Of a stretch of DNA of 28,544 nucleotides, positions 14,601 through 22,196 are shown piece by piece. The position numbers were made by a program, and so were the translations under genes. The DNA is from SYIM01 sp041182885. Lineage in GTDB: Bacteria; Pseudomonadota; Gammaproteobacteria; Burkholderiales; Burkholderiaceae_E. A model generated the notes under the pieces. It searched no databases, was not told where the DNA came from, and saw nothing but the letters and a program-made list of their open reading frames with translations. The stretch spans positions 1-28,544 of the forward strand of contig JBMSQB010000058.1 of assembly GCA_049423065.1 (NCBI GenBank), written 5' to 3'. The first letter of the stretch is position 1. Each line of letters opens with the position of its first letter.

Positions 14601-15688
14601 ACGGCATCGGGAATCATGAGGTCCGACACCGTGAAGCCAGTCAGGCCAAACCGCGGGCGGGCACCGCGACCCGTGGCGCCCTCATCACGAATTTCTCCAC
14701 CCGCACCGGTGGAGGCACCAGGAAAGGGCGAGATGGCGGTGGGATGGTTGTGGGTCTCCACCTTCAGAAGGCTGTGCACCAGCCCGGCGTGCGAGCGGTA
14801 GCGTGGCAGTTGGCTGGCTGGCTCCGGCGCTGCAAAAAAACGGTTCGCCTCGGACCCCTCCAGCACCGCCGAGTTGTCGGAATAGGCCACGATCGTGCCG
14901 CGCGGATTGGCCTGATGGGTGCTGCGGATCATGTCGAACAGAGAGCCCGGAGCGGGAGCACCATCAACGGTCCAGCTGGCATTGAAGATCTTGTGGCGGC
15001 AGTGCTCGGAGTTGGCCTGCGCGAACATCATGAGTTCAACATCTGAAGGATCACGCCCCGCCTGCTGAAACGCGCTGGCGAGGTAATCGATCTCGTCGTC
15101 GGACAGTGCCAGGCCCAGTTCCCGGTTGGCATTGACCAACGCAAGCCTGCCCTCGGAGATCAGCGGGATTCGCTGCAACGGACGCCCAGGCACGGCGGCA
15201 AACAGGCGCTCGGGCGAAGGAGATTCCAGCAGCACGCTTTCAGTCATTCGGTCGTGAAGGGCGGCTCCCATGTGCGCGAGAACATCGGCATCCGGACGTT
15301 CGCCCGTGCCGAACCGCCCTCCCAGCAGACGACCACGCAGCCGTATCCGGTATTCGATACCGCGCTCCACCCGCCTCACCCAGCTCATGCCGCAGTTGTG
15401 AGCGATGTCGGTTGCCTTGCTGGACCAGGGGGAGACGGTTCCAAGACGGGGAATGACGAAAAGTGATGCCCCACCCTCGGCGAAGCTGGCGGGCTCCTGG
15501 CAGCCGAGAAGACCGATCAATCTCTCGCGGCTGGCTGCGTCGGCCGAATGCTCCAGCGACAGAAAGTGGACAAACCGGCTTTCCAGCGAGGTGAGCCTGG
15601 GTTCGATGCGCTTGAGCGAATCGAATGCGCGCTGATGCCGAAACCCCGTTAGGGCCGAGGGTCCGGCGACGGTGAGAAAGGAGGTCAT
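11657..15688 (-). CDS. purL: phosphoribosylformylglycinamidine synthase (single-chain)
   Basis: This enzyme converts FGAR plus glutamine and ATP to FGAM (EC 6.3.5.3), the fourth step of purine synthesis. At 1343 residues it is the large gammaproteobacterial/eukaryotic-type single chain (E. coli PurL is about 1295). In order it has a PurS-like N-domain (1 to about 150), a linker with FAQANSEHCRHKIF (222-235), two AIRS-like ATP/substrate halves (KVETHNHPTAISPFPGAST from 309; VGKDSLSMRT in the second), and a C-terminal class I glutaminase. The glutaminase triad is Cys1187 (GVCNGCQ), His1308 and Glu1310 (MMPHPERVF). No frame disruption is seen. The ATG has no Shine-Dalgarno; an extended -10 lies just upstream. 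The gene starts 33 bases after the 5-oxoprolinase stop and is followed 15 bases later by the RraA-like gene. Confidence 0.97.
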   Translation of the reverse strand: MTSFLTVAGPSALTGFRHQRAFDSLKRIEPRLTSLESRFVHFLSLEHSADAASRERLIGLLGCQEPASFAEGGASLFVIPRLGTVSPWSSKATDIAHNCGMSWVRRVERGIEYRIRLRGRLLGGRFGTGERPDADVLAHMGAALHDRMTESVLLESPSPERLFAAVPGRPLQRIPLISEGRLALVNANRELGLALSDDEIDYLASAFQQAGRDPSDVELMMFAQANSEHCRHKIFNASWTVDGAPAPGSLFDMIRSTHQANPRGTIVAYSDNSAVLEGSEANRFFAAPEPASQLPRYRSHAGLVHSLLKVETHNHPTAISPFPGASTGAGGEIRDEGATGRGARPRFGLTGFTVSDLMIPDAVAPWESAQDVLAPLASRQAQPPYGAPARIASALDIMIEGPLGGAAFNNEFGRPNLLGYFRTYQQNVGGVVRGYHKPIMIAGGVGSIAAAHTDKHALPVGTLLIQLGGPGMRIGLGGGAASSMNAGANTAELDFDSVQRGNAEIERRAQEVLDRCWSLGPGNPILSIHDVGAGGLSNAFPEIVHGAGRSARFDLAQVPVLESGMSPAEVWCNESQERYVLALAPADLPGFEALCLRERCPFSVVGTVTDDGQLIVEASDGTRPVDMPIDVLLGKPPRMHREAQRRARQLAPLDLVGFELAEVAARVLRMPAVASKSFLITIGDRSVGGLSARDQMVGPWQVPVADCAVGLVDFSGYRGDALAIGERSPVAVIDPAAASRLAVAEAVTNIAPALVGSIDRVKLSANWMAACGPADEDADLRDAVDAAAALCRTLGIAIPVGKDSLSMRTVWQDTQTGEERRVSAPVSLVVTAFAPVADARRVLTPQLAAEPGSVLILIDLGGGRHRMGGSVLAQATQQLGDECPDLDDPESLARFVSVIDNLGNSGQILSYHDRSDGGLFVTLCEMAFAGRCGLALNLDLLTIDPYSADWGDFKIRPEQVSVQRNELTLKALFNEELGAVIQVRAADRDTVMGVLRAAGLSRHAHVIGKVSSGDALEFHRDGRCIWSESRAELQKIWNETSFRIASRRDDPECATEEFERAGDPARAGLSVALSFNPAEDPAAPFIATGARPRLAVLREQGVNSHVEMAAAFDRAGFDAFDVHMTDLIAGRVSLSSFNALVACGGFSYGDVLGAGSGWARSILFNEAVLGDFQAFFERGSTLSLGVCNGCQMMAQLKSIIPGAAAWPRFLRNRSEQFEARFAMVEVLESPSVLFAGMVGSRAPIVVSHGEGRAVFDADADARTALAPLRFVDDDGTAAVRYPANPNGSPGGLTAFTSADGRSTIMMPHPERVFRSVQMSWRPEGLGEDSPWMRLFRNARVWLE

Positions 15689-15709
15689 GTCGCCGCGGGT
15701 AAAAGCGCG

Positions 15710-15718
15710 ATTATCCCA
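15710..15718 (-). promoter_or_regulatory. extended -10 promoter candidate for purL
   Basis: On the minus strand TGGGATAAT matches the extended -10 form TGnTATAAT with one mismatch. Transcription would start near 15703, about 15 bases before the purL ATG. No good -35 is visible, as expected for extended -10 promoters. It sits in the 33-base gap after the 5-oxoprolinase gene. Confidence 0.4.
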
Positions 15719-15721
15719 GTT

Positions 15722-18700
15722 TCAAGGGGGAGAACCGAATCCACCCCCACCGGGAGTCTCGATTACAAAGACGTCACCGGCGAGCAGATCAGCGCCGTCG
15801 GCGTGCCCGAGTTCCTCGATGGCCCCGCTTGCGCGCTCTACACGATTGTGGCCGGGAAGACCTGGCGCGCCGCCCGCAGCGCCAAAGGCAGGGTAGATGC
15901 GGCCGTTCGACAGAATGGATGCGGTCATGGGCTCGAGGAAACGGATACGGCGTATTCCACCGTCGCCGCCTCGCCAGCGTCCGGCGCCGCCCGACCCTGC
16001 GCGGATCGTATAGCTCTCAAGCCGGACAGGAAACCGAAGCTCGAGCACCTCGGGGTCGGTGATTCGGGAGTTCGTCATGTGCGTCTGCACGACCGAGGTG
16101 CCATCAAAGCCGCCCACCAGTTCACCTTCTGCATCAAAGACCCCCCCGGCACCGGAGCCGCCTGAAATCGTTTCGTAGTACTGATGACGGCGGTTGCCGA
16201 AAGTGAAGTTGTTCATCGTGCACTGACTCGCCGCCATGACGCCCAGAGCGCCATACAGCGCATTGGTGATGCACATGGAGGTTTCTACATTCCCCGCCAC
16301 CACCGCAGCCGGATGCCGGGGATTGAGCAGACACCCCTCGGGCACCACCACGTCGAGCGGCTTGAGGCAGCCCTCGTTCATGGGAATATCGTCGTTGACC
16401 AGCGTGCGAAACACATACAGCACGGCCGCCATGGTGACCGCACGCGGTGCATTGAAGTTGTTGGGCTGTTGCGGCGAGGTGCCGGTGAAATCGATGCGTG
16501 CCGATCGATGCTCGCGATCCACATCGATTCGCACGCAAATTTTTGCGCCGTTATCCATCGGCAGTTCGTAGTGGCCGTTTCGAAGTGCGCCGATCACACG
16601 CCGCACCGACTCCTCGGCGTTGTCCTGCACATGTCCCATGTAGGCAAGCACCGTCTCAAGGCCAAAATGCCGAACCATCCGCAGGAGCTCCTCACGCCCC
16701 TTTTCATTGGCTGCGATCTGGGCTCGAAGATCGGCAAGATTCTGTTCGATGTTGCGGGCCGGATATCGCGCGCCAGACAGGAGCGCACGCATGACCTGCT
16801 CGTTGATTCGTCCGCCATCCACCAGCTTCACATTGGTAAGCAGTACACCCTCTTCATCGATGTGCGCACTGTCGGGTGGCATGGAGCCGGGCGTGGTGCC
16901 GCCTACATCCGCATGGTGGCCGCGCGACCCGGTGAAAAACAGAATCTCGCGCTCGTCCTCATCAAACACCGGCGTAATCACGGTGATGTCGGGAAGGTGG
17001 GTGCCGCCCGCGTACGGATCGTTCAAGACAAACGCGTCACCGGGCCGCATCTGGCCTTCATTGGCGTTGATCACGGCGCGGACGCTCGCTCCCATCGAAC
17101 CGAGGTGGACCGGCATGTGCGGAGCGTTCGCCACCAGCCGCCCGGTCCGGTCGAACACTGCACATGAAAAATCCAGCCGCTCCTTGATATTCACCGAGTG
17201 CGCGGTGTTCTGCAGCCGATAGCCCATCTGCTCGGCAATCGACATGAAAAGGTTGTTGAAGATTTCAAGCATCACGGGATCGACCCGGGTGCCGATCGCA
17301 GACGCTTGCGGTCTTGGCTCAAAGCGCTCGAGGACCAGATCACCAGAGGCGGTGACCTGCGCGCGCCAACCCTGATCGACAAACGTGGTGGCGTTTGCTT
17401 CGGCAATCACAGCCGGCCCTTTGAGCACCTGTTGGGGGCGCATGGCCTCGCGGCGAACCAGCGGAATATCGCTCCAGGCACTGCCCACAAAAGCGTGCAC
17501 GGTCTCTTCTGAATCCAGCGCAACACCCGCCAGGGGATCGGGCCCGCTCGGTATCGCCCCCGCAGCACTGCCACCCGATGCCGACATCGAGGCGGCCTCC
17601 ACCACGGCCGATTCCACCACCAGCGCCCGGCCCTCGAGAAGAAACGAAAACCGCTGCCGATACGAGGCTTCAAACGAGGTAATCATGGCAGCCGTATCGG
17701 CCCAGTCGACCGGCAGCGAGGTATCGGTTCCCTCGTAGCGAAGCTGAAGCCGGCGTCTCACCTTGATCGAGGCGGAATCGGATCCCTGTGCCACCAGGTC
17801 ATCGACAGCGATCCGGGCAAGTTCGTTGAGCGCGCGCTCCGCTGCCGCCTGCCCCGCACCATCAAGCCGCGCCTCGATCGACCGCTCACGCATGGCGGTG
17901 GTTTCCGCAAGGCCCATTCCAAAGGCTGACAGCACGCCCGCAAGCGGATGAATCAACACGCGCGGCATGGCCAGGGCATCTGCCACCCGACAGGCATGTT
18001 GCCCGCCTGCACCGCCGAAGGTGGTGAGCGTGTAGCGCGTGATGTCGTAGCCGCGCTGAACCGAGATCTTCTTGATGGCGTTGGCCATGTTGGCCACCGC
18101 AATATCGATGAAACCCTGGGCCAGCGATTCGGGTGACCGGCTGTGCCCCGTGGCCTGTGACACTTCCGCAGCCAGCTTCGCGAACTTCTCTCGAACCACT
18201 CCCACGTCGAGTGGCTGATTGGCGCTGGGGCCAAATACGGCGGGGAAATGGGCTGCCTGAATGCGGCCGAGCATCACATTGGCGTCGGTCACTGTAAGCG
18301 GCCCGCCCCGGCGGTAGCACGCCGGCCCGGGGTTGGCGCCCGCCGAATCGGGCCCCACCCGCAGTCGCGCGCCGTCAAAATGAAGAATCGAGCCGCCGCC
18401 AGCCGCCACCGTATGGATACTCATCATTGGAGCGCGCATGCGCACCCCCGCCACCAGGGTGTCAAACGCACGCTCGAACTCGCCCGCGTAATGCGAGACA
18501 TCGGTAGAAGTTCCGCCCATGTCAAAGCCGATAACGCGATCAAATCCAGCAGCGCTGCTCACTCTTGCCATCCCGACAATGCCGCCCGCTGGCCCCGACA
18601 GGATGGAATCCTTGCCCTGGAACGAATGCGCATCGGTCAGGCCGCCATTCGACTGCATGAACTGAAGACGAACGCCCGGCATTGCTGCCGCAACCCGGTC

Positions 18701-19381
18701 AACGTATCGTCTCAACACCGGTGACAGATACGCATCGACCACCGTTGTGTCGCCACGCGCCACAAAGCGGATCAGCGGCGAGACCTGATGGGAGACAGAG
18801 ACCTGCGTGAATCCCACCTCGCGAGCGATCCCGGCCAGCCGCGCCTCATGCGAGGGATATCGGTAGCCGTGCATCAACACGATCGCCACCGACCGCAGGC
18901 CACGCTGATAGGCCGCCTGCAGCCCCGCGCGCGCCGCGCCCTCATCAAGCGGCTTGAGCAGTGAACCGTCTGCGGCCACGCGCTCATCGAGCTCCAGCAC
19001 CTCGCGATACAACAGCTCAGGCAACACGATGTTGCGGTCGAAGAGACGCGGCCGGTTTTGATAGGCGATTCGGAGAGCATCGCGAAAACCGCTTGTGGTG
19101 GCCAGCAGCAGCGGCTCGCCCTTGCGCTCAAGAAGCGCGTTGGTGGCAACGGTCGTGCCCATCTTGACTGCCTCGACGCGGGCAGCGGAAATCGGTTCTC
19201 CCGGCGCAAGCCCGAGGAGCCTACGAATGCCCTCGACGGCTGCATCAGCGTACTGCTCGGGGTTCTCCGACAGAAGCTTGGCCGTCACCAGACTTCCGTC
19301 CGGGCGCCTGCCGACGATGTCGGTGAATGTGCCACCCCGATCGATCCAAAATTGCCATTTCCCGTCTTCAACCCTGGCCAC
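15722..19381 (-). CDS. ATP-dependent 5-oxoprolinase (fused HyuA-HyuB type)
   Basis: This enzyme opens 5-oxoproline (pyroglutamate) to glutamate with ATP (EC 3.5.2.9). Its 1219 residues fuse the hydantoinase A half (1 to about 690) with the hydantoinase B half (about 700 to the end), as in eukaryotic OPLAH. A-half motifs are WIDRGGTFTDIVG (12-24), AKLLSENPEQYADAAVEGIRR (34-54), MGTTVATNALLERKGE (74-89), GFDMGGTSTDVSHYAGE (285-301) and SAGANPGPACYRRGGP. The B half starts RVDPVMLEIFNNLF (699-712) and contains LNDPYAGGTHLPDI and the C-terminal PGGGGFGSP. The AKLLSENP and GFDMGGTSTDVSHY blocks favour 5-oxoprolinase over hydantoinase or acetone carboxylase relatives. The start is GTG 19381 with AAGGGG six bases upstream. 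It is first in a run with purL and the RraA-like gene. Confidence 0.93.
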   Translation of the reverse strand: MARVEDGKWQFWIDRGGTFTDIVGRRPDGSLVTAKLLSENPEQYADAAVEGIRRLLGLAPGEPISAARVEAVKMGTTVATNALLERKGEPLLLATTSGFRDALRIAYQNRPRLFDRNIVLPELLYREVLELDERVAADGSLLKPLDEGAARAGLQAAYQRGLRSVAIVLMHGYRYPSHEARLAGIAREVGFTQVSVSHQVSPLIRFVARGDTTVVDAYLSPVLRRYVDRVAAAMPGVRLQFMQSNGGLTDAHSFQGKDSILSGPAGGIVGMARVSSAAGFDRVIGFDMGGTSTDVSHYAGEFERAFDTLVAGVRMRAPMMSIHTVAAGGGSILHFDGARLRVGPDSAGANPGPACYRRGGPLTVTDANVMLGRIQAAHFPAVFGPSANQPLDVGVVREKFAKLAAEVSQATGHSRSPESLAQGFIDIAVANMANAIKKISVQRGYDITRYTLTTFGGAGGQHACRVADALAMPRVLIHPLAGVLSAFGMGLAETTAMRERSIEARLDGAGQAAAERALNELARIAVDDLVAQGSDSASIKVRRRLQLRYEGTDTSLPVDWADTAAMITSFEASYRQRFSFLLEGRALVVESAVVEAASMSASGGSAAGAIPSGPDPLAGVALDSEETVHAFVGSAWSDIPLVRREAMRPQQVLKGPAVIAEANATTFVDQGWRAQVTASGDLVLERFEPRPQASAIGTRVDPVMLEIFNNLFMSIAEQMGYRLQNTAHSVNIKERLDFSCAVFDRTGRLVANAPHMPVHLGSMGASVRAVINANEGQMRPGDAFVLNDPYAGGTHLPDITVITPVFDEDEREILFFTGSRGHHADVGGTTPGSMPPDSAHIDEEGVLLTNVKLVDGGRINEQVMRALLSGARYPARNIEQNLADLRAQIAANEKGREELLRMVRHFGLETVLAYMGHVQDNAEESVRRVIGALRNGHYELPMDNGAKICVRIDVDREHRSARIDFTGTSPQQPNNFNAPRAVTMAAVLYVFRTLVNDDIPMNEGCLKPLDVVVPEGCLLNPRHPAAVVAGNVETSMCITNALYGALGVMAASQCTMNNFTFGNRRHQYYETISGGSGAGGVFDAEGELVGGFDGTSVVQTHMTNSRITDPEVLELRFPVRLESYTIRAGSGGAGRWRGGDGGIRRIRFLEPMTASILSNGRIYPAFGAAGGAPGLPGHNRVERASGAIEELGHADGADLLAGDVFVIETPGGGGFGSPP

Positions 19382-19474
19382 GCCCTACCCCTTGATATTC
19401 ATTCGCCTGAGTCCTGAAGTCTGCCCGATTTTGCGCCCGATGGCCGTGCGGACGGACCCGGCCGCCAGAACCGC

Positions 19475-19502
19475 TTGACTCATTGCCCGCCTGGGGTATC
19501 GT
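19475..19502 (+). promoter_or_regulatory. sigma70-type promoter for qmcA, possibly giving a leaderless mRNA
   Basis: TTGACT (19475-19480, five of six to consensus) is separated by 16 bases from TATCGT (19497-19502, four of six). Transcription should start about seven bases downstream, at 19508-19510, which is at the ATG of the SPFH gene (19510). No Shine-Dalgarno is visible between, consistent with leaderless initiation. The rest of the 128-base divergent gap back to 19382 shows nothing else convincing. Confidence 0.45.
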
Positions 19503-19509
19503 TTGCGAT

Positions 19510-20385
19510 ATGGACGCCTTTTCAATTTCCTCGCTGATCATCCTTGCCCTGGCCGCCCTGGTGCTGGTTACCCTGCGCGGCGCCATCAAGATCGTTCCTC
19601 AATCGGAAAACTGGCTGGTGGAGCGGCTCGGCAAATACCATCGAAAGCTCGATGCAGGACTCCACCTGCTGATCCCGTTCTTCGAGACCGTGCAGCACAA
19701 GGTGCCGATCCAGGAGCGCCAGCTGCCGCCCCGCCCCATCAACGCCATCACGCTTGATAACGTCACGATCTCCATTTCGCTCGCCGTGCTTTACCGGATC
19801 GCCGATGCCTCGCGCACCGTCTACAGGATCGCCAACGTCGATGACGCCATCATCACCATCGTAAACGGCACAGTAAGAAGCGTGATCGGCAAGACCGACC
19901 TCGACGGTGTGCAATCGAACCGCCGTCATCTGTCAAACGAAATCGAGGAAGAACTGCGTGCTGTGTCAGAGGAATGGGGCGTGGTGCTCACCCGGGTTGA
20001 AATCCTCGAGGTGGACGTTGACCAGGAAACACGGCAGGCGATGCAGCGACAGATCAATGCCGAACGCGATCGACGTGCACTGGTGCTTGATGCCGAAGGG
20101 AAAAGGAAGGCCACCGAGCTTGACGCCGACGCCCAGCTTTACGCAGCCCTGAAGCAGTCTGAAGCCATGCGGATTCGCGCCGACGCCGAGGCTTATGCGG
20201 TAGGGGTGGTGTCGCGCGCCATTGCCGACGGCGGCGCCACGGCGGTCGAATTCGAGATCCGAAAACTTCAGGCAGCGGCGGTCCAGGAGCTTTCCCAGGG
20301 AAGCAACGCCAAGATTGTGCTGGTGCCCACCGATGTGCTGAACGGCTTGAGTGGCGCCCTGTCGCGGCTTGCCAACAAGATCTGA
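19510..20385 (+). CDS. qmcA: SPFH/Band 7 (paraslipin, QmcA-type) membrane protein
   Basis: This 291-residue protein has one N-terminal membrane segment (about 6-24, ISSLIILALAALVLVTLRG), then the stomatin/prohibitin (SPFH) domain starting IVPQSENWLVERLGKYHRKL. The paraslipin signature is clear: GLHLLIPFFETVQHKV, RQLPPRPINAITLDNVTI, RIANVDDAIITIVNGTVRSVIG and VLTRVEILEVDVDQE. It is followed by a charged helical region (QAMQRQINAERDRRALVLDAEGKRKATELDADA) that mediates oligomerisation. Such proteins form large ring assemblies on the inner membrane and usually work with an NfeD partner, here encoded next with a TGATG overlap. I use ATG 19510; an upstream TTG at 19483 lacks support. Confidence 0.92.
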   Translation: MDAFSISSLIILALAALVLVTLRGAIKIVPQSENWLVERLGKYHRKLDAGLHLLIPFFETVQHKVPIQERQLPPRPINAITLDNVTISISLAVLYRIADASRTVYRIANVDDAIITIVNGTVRSVIGKTDLDGVQSNRRHLSNEIEEELRAVSEEWGVVLTRVEILEVDVDQETRQAMQRQINAERDRRALVLDAEGKRKATELDADAQLYAALKQSEAMRIRADAEAYAVGVVSRAIADGGATAVEFEIRKLQAAAVQELSQGSNAKIVLVPTDVLNGLSGALSRLANKI

Positions 20386-20663
20386 TGTCGGGTGCGGCCA
20401 TGGATAGCTGGCAGATCTCTCTCCTGATCGCTGTGCTGCTTGCCATCGCAGAGATTTTGTCGATGTCCTTTTTGCTGCTGGGGCTTGCCATTGGCATGGT
20501 CGTCGTGGCGCTGCTGCAGTTTGTCGGCGGCGGCTTCGCGCCCGCGCGCGATGTGCTCACGTTTGCTATCGCGTCGTTCGTGGCGGTGGTCGCTTTTCGG
20601 AAGATCTTCGGCAAGAAAACCGACCAGCACAAGCTCGACCAGGACGATATCAACCGCTATTGA
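20385..20663 (+). CDS. short NfeD-like membrane protein, apparently without OB domain
   Basis: This 92-residue protein has two or three hydrophobic stretches (10-45 and 57-70; ILSMSFLLLGLAIGMVVVAL, DVLTFAIASFVAVVAF) and a short charged end (RKIFGKKTDQHKLDQDDINRY). Its position directly after an SPFH gene, with start ATG overlapping the upstream stop (TGATG), and its membrane pattern fit the NfeD/YbbK partner of QmcA-type proteins. Typical partners are about 140-150 residues and end in a soluble OB-fold domain. Here the protein stops where that domain should begin, and the next gene starts 18 bases later, so no remnant is present. ATG 20400 is an alternative start five residues in. The family call rests on context and hydrophobic pattern. 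Confidence 0.75.
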   Translation: MSGAAMDSWQISLLIAVLLAIAEILSMSFLLLGLAIGMVVVALLQFVGGGFAPARDVLTFAIASFVAVVAFRKIFGKKTDQHKLDQDDINRY

Positions 20664-20681
20664 CGGCAACCGGAATCACTT

Positions 20682-22196
20682 ATGCCGTCGCTTTACACAA
20701 CCGCTCAGATTCGCTGCGCTGAACTGCACGCGCAAGCGGGGTTGGAGCCGCTTGCGCTCATGTACCGCGCCGCACACGCAATCTCCGATGCCTGCGCGTC
20801 AGAAGCTCGCACGCTGTCGCCAAACGTACCGATCGTAGCCTTGGTCGGACCCGGCAATAACGGCGGTGACGCACTCCTCGCCGCCATCCATCTGCGCGGA
20901 CGCGGCTTCAATGCACAGGCACTTTTGTTGCAGCCCGAGGCGGGCGGCTCGCCTGATGCGGCAGCCGCGCGTTCAGCAGCGCGGAAGGCCAATCTTCCGT
21001 TTCTGTCGTCGTTCCCCGATGCTTCGGGGGGCCAGGCGCTGTTCATTGACGGGCTGTTTGGCATCGGCTTGTCGCGCCCGATAGAACGACGTGCAGCCCA
21101 GTGGGTCACCGCGCTCAACGCGCTGGCCTCGCCCGTCATCGCAATCGATGTACCCAGCGGCATCAACGCCGATACCGGCGCAGTGGTGGGCGACAAAAGC
21201 GGCGTGGCCGTACGCGCCCGGCGAACCCTGACCTTTCTTGGCGACAAGCCCGGGCTTAGAACCGGCCCCGGCCGCGCCCACGCGGGTGAAGTGCAGGTGG
21301 AATCGTTGGGGGTTGCAGCGGACTCCGCCAGCGGAACCCTCGTCACCGAGCCTGAAGCCAGAATGCTTGCTGCGCCACTCGCCCGCCCGTTGGACAGCCA
21401 CAAGGGTCGGTTCGGCCATGTGGCAATTGTCGGTGGTTCATCCGGGATGCGGGGCGCAGCGCTGCTCGCGGCGCTGGGCGCCCAGCGGAGCGGCGCTGGA
21501 AAGGTGTCCGTCGGATCGCCCGATGGCTGGCGTCCGGATCCTGCGCTCCATCCTCAACTCATGGCACTACCCGCCCCGGCAGCGCCTGCCGGGGCCTGTC
21601 ACGCCTGGGTCATTGGCTGTGGAATGGGCCAGAGCGCGCGAGCCCAGTCCGTCCTGCGTCGGCTGATGCGCGAATCGGATTGGCCCCGGGTCATTGATGC
21701 CGATGCCCTCAACCTGCTCGCAACGGACGCCTCGCTCGCGGCGGCGCTCGGCGCCAACAGCATCCCCGCCATCCTTACGCCACATCCCCTTGAGGCAGCC
21801 CGATTGCTTGGCATCACCACGGACCGCGTGCAGGCAGACCGCGTTGCGACCGCGCGCCGGATTGCCAGCCGCTTTCGTTCCATTGTGGTCTTGAAAGGCG
21901 CCGGAAGCGTTTGCGCGCATCCCGACGGGCAATGGGCAATTATCGATTCAGGCAGTCCGTCGCTTGCCACTGCAGGCACCGGCGATGTGCTGGCGGGCGT
22001 CATCGGCGGTCTGCTGGCTCAGGGCCTTGCCCCCGCGCAGGCGGCATGCCTTGGCGCCTATGTGCATGGGCGCGCTGGTGAGCTATTCGAGGCGGAGGGG
22101 CCCGGAATGATTGGTCTTTCGGCAGGCGAACTGCCAGCGTGGGTGGCCAAGGTACTCAACAAACTGATCTCCCCCCTGTCCGGGCACGCCACATGA
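20682..22196 (+). CDS. nnr: bifunctional NAD(P)HX epimerase/ADP-dependent NAD(P)HX dehydratase
   Basis: This enzyme repairs hydrated NADH and NADPH: the N-domain epimerises S/R-NAD(P)HX and the C-domain dehydrates the S form with ADP (EC 5.1.99.6 and 4.2.1.136). The 504 residues hold a YjeF_N domain (1 to about 215) with LVGPGNNGGDALLAA (54-68) and VIAIDVPSGINADTG, and a ribokinase-like carbohydrate-kinase/dehydratase domain (about 230-504) with GHVAIVGGSSGMRGAALLA, ILTPHPLEAARLLG, VLKGAGSVCAHPDG and the ATAGTGDVLAGVIGG nucleotide motif (Gly432-Thr-Gly-Asp435). It starts 18 bases after the NfeD-like gene, and its TGA overlaps the pgi ATG (ATGA), implying translational coupling. The cofactor-repair role is conserved across life. 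Confidence 0.95.
   Translation: MPSLYTTAQIRCAELHAQAGLEPLALMYRAAHAISDACASEARTLSPNVPIVALVGPGNNGGDALLAAIHLRGRGFNAQALLLQPEAGGSPDAAAARSAARKANLPFLSSFPDASGGQALFIDGLFGIGLSRPIERRAAQWVTALNALASPVIAIDVPSGINADTGAVVGDKSGVAVRARRTLTFLGDKPGLRTGPGRAHAGEVQVESLGVAADSASGTLVTEPEARMLAAPLARPLDSHKGRFGHVAIVGGSSGMRGAALLAALGAQRSGAGKVSVGSPDGWRPDPALHPQLMALPAPAAPAGACHAWVIGCGMGQSARAQSVLRRLMRESDWPRVIDADALNLLATDASLAAALGANSIPAILTPHPLEAARLLGITTDRVQADRVATARRIASRFRSIVVLKGAGSVCAHPDGQWAIIDSGSPSLATAGTGDVLAGVIGGLLAQGLAPAQAACLGAYVHGRAGELFEAEGPGMIGLSAGELPAWVAKVLNKLISPLSGHAT

Noticed and set aside
16184..17167. 327-codon open frame on the plus strand opposite 5-oxoprolinase
   Set aside because: It lies wholly within a well-supported gene, is rich in His/Arg, and shows no motif or ribosome site. 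GC-biased codon use explains its length.
22139..22192. Upstream GTG extension of pgi
   Set aside because: The ATG at 22193 overlaps the nnr stop and gives the normal Pgi N-terminus; the extension lies in the nnr coding region.
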